Part shown: piece by piece, positions 7,796 through 11,177 of the stretch
Numbering within the stretch: position 1 is the first letter of the stretch
Layout of the letters: each line of letters begins with the position of its first letter
DNA from: Bog-756 sp036553725
Lineage (GTDB): Bacteria > Actinomycetota > Acidimicrobiia > Acidimicrobiales > RAAP-2
Direction: 5' to 3'
Length of the DNA: 11,177 nt
Assembly (NCBI GenBank): GCA_036553725.1
Contig: DATBOO010000009.1
Span: 1 to 11,177 of the forward strand
Translations under genes and position numbers: made by a program
The notes under the pieces: model-generated
Seen by the model: only the letters and a program-made list of their open reading frames with translations
Told to the model about the DNA's origin: nothing
Database searches by the model: none

Positions 7796-7800
7796 CCCCT
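7796..7800 (-). promoter_or_regulatory. Ribosome binding site of clpX
   Basis: AGGGG within AAAGGGGAAA on the minus strand, 8 nt before the GTG at 7787. It supports this GTG as the start, which also places the zinc finger at its usual distance from the N-terminus. Confidence 0.7.
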
Positions 7801-7857
7801 TTGTCCTTCTGTCAGCGATCCCAGTTGCTCAGCCGTGCGTCATGCCCGATCTGCCTC

Positions 7858-7872
7858 GGCCGAACCTCGGCC
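7858..7872 (-). other. Small hairpin in the clpP-clpX gap
   Basis: GGCCGA and TCGGCC form a 6-bp stem with a 3-nt loop, about 55 nt after the clpP stop and in the middle of the 140-nt gap. There is no T-tract. It could attenuate or protect mRNA between clpP and clpX, but short GC stems arise easily by chance here. I saw no convincing promoter in this gap. Confidence 0.3.
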
Positions 7873-7927
7873 ATGTCCCCCACAACTCTAGCTGCTGGCC
7901 CCGCCACGGCCGGTACCCGTCATGGGA

Positions 7928-8581
7928 CTACGCCGCCCCGACCGCTTCGATGCCGATCGAATCCCTGGCCGTGATGACCTCATCGATCAGTCCGTAGGTC
8001 ACCGCCTCCTCGGCGGTCATGATGAAGTCACGATCAGTGTCCTTCGACACCCGCTCCACGGTCTGCCCGGTGTCGGTGGCCAACATCCCGTTCAGGAGAT
8101 CGCGCATGCGGAGGATCTCCTTGGCCTGGAGCTCGATGTCGCTGGCCTGACCCTCGACACCGCCAAACGGCTGATGCAGCAGGATCCGCGCGTGGGGAAG
8201 GGCGAAGCGCTTCCCGCGGGTTCCGGCTCCGAGGAGCACGGCTGCGGCCGACGCCGCCTGGCCGAAGCAGAACGTGGACATGTCCGGCTTGATGTACTTC
8301 ATGGTGTCGTAGATGGCGAACAGGGCGGTGATATCCCCGCCGGGCGAATTGATGTAGAGGTGGATGTCCTTGTCCGCTTCCTCTGACTCGAGGAAGAGCA
8401 GCTGGGCGCAGACCAGGTTGGCCACTGTGTCGTTGATCGGCGTGCCGAGGAAGATGATCCGCTCCCGCAGCAGCCGCGAGTACAGGTCGTAGTTGCGCTC
8501 ACCGCGGCTGGTGGACTCGACCACCCACGGCACGCTGTAGGCCTGTGCGTCCATCTCCCTGATTCCCTCCGTAGCGCTCAC
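7928..8581 (-). CDS. clpP: ATP-dependent Clp protease proteolytic subunit
   Basis: Serine protease that forms the tetradecameric chamber served by ClpX. Of 217 residues, the catalytic triad is S111 (in GQAAS), H136 (in ILLHQP) and D185 (in DTDRD); the 25- and 49-residue spacings match the family. INSPGG at 78-82 is the oxyanion-strand region. The motif GQAASAAAVLL is like actinobacterial ClpP2, while HARILLHQPFGG resembles ClpP1, as I recall those sequences. Start is GTG at 8581, with GGAGGG 6 nt upstream. It overlaps the tig stop by 4 nt (GTGA), implying translational coupling. ATG at 8554 (residue 10) is a possible alternative and also has purine-rich sequence ahead of it. Only one clpP is present, where many actinobacteria carry two in tandem. 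Confidence 0.97.
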   Translation of the reverse strand: MSATEGIREMDAQAYSVPWVVESTSRGERNYDLYSRLLRERIIFLGTPINDTVANLVCAQLLFLESEEADKDIHLYINSPGGDITALFAIYDTMKYIKPDMSTFCFGQAASAAAVLLGAGTRGKRFALPHARILLHQPFGGVEGQASDIELQAKEILRMRDLLNGMLATDTGQTVERVSKDTDRDFIMTAEEAVTYGLIDEVITARDSIGIEAVGAA

Positions 8582-9918
8582 TGCGGGCCCTCCTCGTCCT
8601 GGTTCACCGTCAGGTCATCCCGTGACACGGGGTTCCCGTCCTCATCGAGCAACTCGATGTTGTCGATCAGCCAACGCATCGCCTTGGACTTGCGTCGGTC
8701 CGAGCGTACCGCCGGAAGCCGCCCGGCCCGGTCCAATTGCTCGCGAACCTGGTCGACATCCATTTCCAGCTGGTCGCCCATGGCGGCCAGTTCCTTGTCG
8801 AGCTCCTCGTCGGTCACCTCGACCCCCTCCTCCTCGACCAGGGCCCGCAGCGCGAGGTCGACCTTCACGCTCTGCAGCGCCCCGGCCCGGAGCTCGTCGA
8901 GGAATTCCTGCTCGTTGCGGCCGGTGGCGCCGAGGAACTGGCCGAGGCTCATCCCCTGGCTGTCGAGGCGGTGGTTCAGGTCGTGGATGCGCTCGCGAAG
9001 CTCCTCGAGCACCAGCTGCTCGGGAATCTCCTCGGTGACCAGTTCGACCAGCGCCTCCGCCGTCTTCTGTTGGAGCGCCATCTGGGCCCGGACGACGTGG
9101 CGCCGGCGTAAGCCCTTCGAGATGTCAGCGGTCAGCTCCTCGACCGTGTCGAACTCGGACGCCTCCGATGCCCACTCGTCGGTTACCTCGGGAAGGACCA
9201 GCTGCTTCACGTCCTTCACCAGCACCCGGAACGAGACCGGCGGCTCCCCCGGACCATCGAAGGCGAAGATGTCACCCGTCTTCGCCCCACGGAGGTGGTC
9301 GTCGAGCTCCGGGGTCACCAGTCCGCTCCCGACCTCGTAGAGGAAGTCCTCGGCATCGAGGTCGTCGTCGCCGTCGCCGGCTCCCCCATTGCCGCCCTGC
9401 TTGCCGTGGAGGTCGATGGTGACCCGGTCTCCATCGACCACGGGGCGCGACACCTCCACCAGTTCGCCAGAGGTGGCCCGGAGGCGGTCGATCTGCGCGC
9501 TGATCTCGTCGTCGGTCACTTCGAGGTTCGGCAGCGTGACCACCAGGCCCTGGTAGCCGGGGATGGCCACGGTCGGCCGGACCAGGACCACCGCGTCGAA
9601 GGACACAGCTCCGGACTCCTCGCCCGAGGTGATGTCGATCTCGGGTTGGTCGATGGGGTCGACCTCGGTGTCGGTCACGGCGCGGGCGTAGAAGTCCGGA
9701 AGCGCCTCGCGGAGCGCCTCACCCCGCATCGCCGCCGCCCCACCCATGCGGGCCTCGATCACCCGCCGGGGGACCTTTCCGGGACGGAATCCCGGCACCT
9801 TGACATCCCGGGCCAGCCGGTTGATGACCGAGTCGAGGGCCTCGCTCATCTCCGTCTCTTCGATCTCGACGGACAGTCGGACCCTGTTGCCCTCCTCGGG
9901 CGCGGCGGTGGCTCGCAT
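8578..9918 (-). CDS. tig: Trigger factor (ribosome-associated chaperone and prolyl isomerase)
   Basis: Binds near the ribosome exit tunnel and shields nascent chains. From the ATG at 9918 the protein has 446 residues. The N-terminal ribosome-binding domain has the signature GFRPGKVPRRVI at about 43-54. An FKBP-type domain spans about 159-241, with GDRVTIDLHGK and an acidic Gly/Asp loop (about 177-190) before FLYEVGSG. An alpha-helical substrate-binding region follows to the end. The frame extends upstream to 9981, but the extra 21 residues look unlike the family, whereas the ATG gives the usual start directly before a beta strand. A TACACT -10-like element lies 11 nt before this ATG, suggesting a very short or absent leader. 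It is coupled to clpP by a 4-nt overlap. Confidence 0.96.
   Translation of the reverse strand: MRATAAPEEGNRVRLSVEIEETEMSEALDSVINRLARDVKVPGFRPGKVPRRVIEARMGGAAAMRGEALREALPDFYARAVTDTEVDPIDQPEIDITSGEESGAVSFDAVVLVRPTVAIPGYQGLVVTLPNLEVTDDEISAQIDRLRATSGELVEVSRPVVDGDRVTIDLHGKQGGNGGAGDGDDDLDAEDFLYEVGSGLVTPELDDHLRGAKTGDIFAFDGPGEPPVSFRVLVKDVKQLVLPEVTDEWASEASEFDTVEELTADISKGLRRRHVVRAQMALQQKTAEALVELVTEEIPEQLVLEELRERIHDLNHRLDSQGMSLGQFLGATGRNEQEFLDELRAGALQSVKVDLALRALVEEEGVEVTDEELDKELAAMGDQLEMDVDQVREQLDRAGRLPAVRSDRRKSKAMRWLIDNIELLDEDGNPVSRDDLTVNQDEEGPQ
8588..8593 (-). promoter_or_regulatory. Ribosome binding site of clpP inside tig
   Basis: GGAGGG on the minus strand lies within the last codons of tig, 6 nt before the clpP GTG at 8581. 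With the GTGA stop/start overlap, this supports coupled translation of trigger factor and ClpP. Confidence 0.7.
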
Positions 9919-9929
9919 ACGAATTGGTG

Positions 9930-9935
9930 AGTGTA
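9930..9935 (-). promoter_or_regulatory. Candidate -10 element of tig
   Basis: TACACT (TANNNT form) on the minus strand lies 11 nt before the ATG at 9918, so transcription would begin only a few nt before the start codon. No recognisable -35 lies 16-19 nt upstream and no Shine-Dalgarno is present. This fits the near-leaderless genes known in actinobacteria, but it is a prediction from one hexamer. Confidence 0.35.
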
Positions 9936-9997
9936 CTGGCAGCCGGGATGGCCGACCCTCCGCCGGCCGCCGGTCGACCATGTGCTCCGGAGTGGGA

Positions 9998-10018
9998 ACC
10001 CGCCGTCGTCGGGCGGGT
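9998..10018 (-). terminator. Hairpin after the isomerase-family gene, possible terminator
   Basis: A perfect 7-bp stem ACCCGCC/GGCGGGT (9998-10004 with 10012-10018) has a 7-nt loop and begins 13 nt after the stop at 10032. No T-tract follows. Its position between that gene and tig suggests separation of the two transcripts. Confidence 0.45.
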
Positions 10019-10031
10019 CACCGGATGGCCC

Positions 10032-10862
10032 TCAAATCATGAAGGGCATCGACTCGACCACCCGCCGGCCGATCCCGGCGTCGCCCCCGACGACCACCCG
10101 GCCCGAGTCCAGCGCCTCTGTCGCCCCCACCCGGCCGAATCCCAATCTCCAGAATGTCTCCTGATCCATGCTCAGCTCCACGACCGGGGCGTCGGCAGGA
10201 GGCGCAGGGGCCGGCCGGGCCCGGCCCTCGTCCATCGTCACCACGATCTGGCGACCGAGGGGCCCGGTCACGGTGAACAGCACCGTGGTCCCGTCCGGAG
10301 GTGCGACCCGCTTGCCGACCACGTAGGGCATGGTCCGTTCGCACCGGTCGAGGGCGCTCGCCTCGCCAGGCCCGTTGCGCCCGCCCGGCCGACCGACGGC
10401 CCGGCGGATGTCCTGTTCGTGCGCCCAGGTGTCGAGGACCCGGGTCTCCATGAACTGCCGGTAGGGCACCTCGCCCACCGGGCTCCAACCCACCGCGTCC
10501 CACTCGTCCTCCGACATGGCCGAGAGCGCCTCGATCCGTCGCCCGATGGTTGCTCCGAACTCGGCAAGGACCTCGGGCCCGGGCACCGGGCGTCGGGCGT
10601 CCACCCACCCCTCGTTCATCTCCCCGAATTCGTTGGCCACATGGGGCGGGACCTCGGCCAACCCGGGGGGTGCCGGGTCCCCCAGCAGCATGTGCTCGAT
10701 CCCGATGAGATGGGACAGGTTGTCCTTCACGCTCCAACCCGGGCAATCCGTCGGGAGGTCCCACTCACCGCCGTCGAGCTGCTCGCACACGCCGGTCAGG
10801 GAGGCCCATACCTCTGCCAGCTGATCGACGACCGGCTCCCCGGGCGCCGCCGGTACGGTCAC
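10032..10862 (-). CDS. Maleylpyruvate isomerase-family, DinB-fold mycothiol-dependent-type protein
   Basis: Matches the family named after mycothiol-dependent maleylpyruvate isomerase (MDMPI). It has a four-helix DinB-like metal-binding N-terminal domain and a C-terminal sterol-carrier-like domain; most members have no proven substrate. Of 276 residues, the N-terminal domain shows DCPGWSVKDNLSHLIGIEH (39-57), with H51 as probable metal ligand. DTWAHEQDIRRAVGRP (144-159) gives H148 and D144 as the other likely ligands. The C-terminal half has FTVTGPLGRQIVV and a closing segment typical of MDMPI_C (about 205-270). Start is GTG at 10862, with only a weak ribosome-binding site. It lies 63 nt after the peroxidase gene; a hairpin follows. 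The true reaction is unknown; a thiol-dependent transferase or isomerase is the best guess. Confidence 0.8.
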   Translation of the reverse strand: MTVPAAPGEPVVDQLAEVWASLTGVCEQLDGGEWDLPTDCPGWSVKDNLSHLIGIEHMLLGDPAPPGLAEVPPHVANEFGEMNEGWVDARRPVPGPEVLAEFGATIGRRIEALSAMSEDEWDAVGWSPVGEVPYRQFMETRVLDTWAHEQDIRRAVGRPGGRNGPGEASALDRCERTMPYVVGKRVAPPDGTTVLFTVTGPLGRQIVVTMDEGRARPAPAPPADAPVVELSMDQETFWRLGFGRVGATEALDSGRVVVGGDAGIGRRVVESMPFMI

Positions 10863-10925
10863 CGGGTGCCGCCGTCGGCCGGCTGGCGCCGAAGCATCGA
10901 GTCAGCGATCCTGGTGGGTCGTCGG

Positions 10926-11177
10926 TCAGCCCGGGAGCGTGGCCTCGATGGCGTCGATGACCTCGGGGGCCTCGGGGTCGACCATCGGCCGGAACCGATG
11001 CACCGTCTCGCCGGTCGGCGACACCAGGAACTTCTCGAAGTTCCACTGGATGTCCCCGGCTTCGCCGTCCGCGTCGGGAAAGGTCACCAGCTCCTCGTAG
11101 ACCGGGTGCCGGCCGTCGCCGTTCACCTCGACCTTCTCGAACATCGGGAAGCTGACCCCGTAGGTGGTCGAGCAGAA
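10926..11177 (-). CDS. Glutathione/thioredoxin peroxidase family (BtuE-like), 3' part
   Basis: Thiol peroxidase that reduces hydrogen and lipid peroxides. Only the last 83 residues are in the window; the frame is open to the right edge and ends in TGA at 10926. The visible part starts FCSTTYGVSFPMFEKVEVNG, the hallmark middle block of the family. It continues with GDGRHPVYEEL and holds the active-site Trp/Asn segment WNFEKFLV at visible residues 45-52, then RFRPMVDPE. The N-terminal half with the peroxidatic Cys and Gln is outside. The short helical insert seen in dimeric eukaryotic enzymes is lacking. In actinobacteria these enzymes generally use thioredoxin rather than glutathione. It resembles E. 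coli BtuE as I recall it. Confidence 0.93.
   Translation of the reverse strand, partial: FCSTTYGVSFPMFEKVEVNGDGRHPVYEELVTFPDADGEAGDIQWNFEKFLVSPTGETVHRFRPMVDPEAPEVIDAIEATLPG

Noticed and set aside
7885..7890. TAGAGT -10-like hexamer upstream of clpX
   Set aside because: No -35-like sequence lies at 16-18 nt spacing (CCGGCC at 17 nt), so it is not a supported promoter.
6336..7997. 553-codon plus-strand open frame opposite clpX
   Set aside because: It is antisense to clpX with every ClpX motif intact; its composition is that of a complement frame.
9972..9979. 8-bp palindrome GGTCGACC upstream of tig
   Set aside because: It is a single short palindrome in GC-rich DNA with no partner site, so it is not enough to call an operator.
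9919..9981. 21-residue N-terminal extension of trigger factor
   Set aside because: The Arg/Pro-rich extension is unlike trigger factor N-termini, and the ATG at 9918 starts directly at the conserved domain; the candidate -10 lies inside this segment.

Overview
The window is high-GC DNA with every gene on the minus strand. It reads as a housekeeping chromosome segment from an actinomycete-like bacterium. The case for Actinomycetota rests on base composition, the dominance of GTG starts, a mycothiol-dependent-type isomerase, and the gene order tig-clpP-clpX-folC-ndk-mreB-mreC-mreD-mrdA. That order matches the well-known Streptomyces/actinobacterial arrangement except that valS and a second clpP are absent. 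A deep-branching class such as Acidimicrobiia is possible, but this is inference. No mobile element, CRISPR array, tRNA or rRNA was seen.

Layout in the direction of transcription (high to low coordinates): the 3' part of a BtuE-like glutathione/thioredoxin peroxidase enters at the right edge. It is followed by a DinB-fold maleylpyruvate-isomerase-family protein, ending near a hairpin. Next is a protein quality-control block: trigger factor (tig), clpP overlapping it by 4 nt, and clpX after a 140-nt gap. Then come folC (folate polyglutamylation) and ndk (NTP balance), closely spaced. A 225-nt intergenic region holds a GC-rich hairpin, a candidate promoter, a 17/20 tandem repeat and a strong Shine-Dalgarno sequence, and leads into the rod-shape/elongasome operon mreB-mreC-mreD-mrdA. 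The mrdA (PBP2) frame is open to the left edge and is cut just before where its KTG motif is expected.

Functionally there are two modules. Tig-ClpP-ClpX folds nascent chains and degrades proteins. MreBCD-PBP2 directs lateral peptidoglycan synthesis, with the RodA partner expected just outside the left edge. FolC and Ndk are metabolic genes between them.

I did not find a new biological system here. The observations most worth checking are the structured mreB leader, the single ClpP2-like ClpP, two extracytoplasmic cysteine pairs in PBP2, and the strong GTG start bias. The largest stretch without a gene is the 225-nt mreB upstream region; all other gaps are 140 nt or less.
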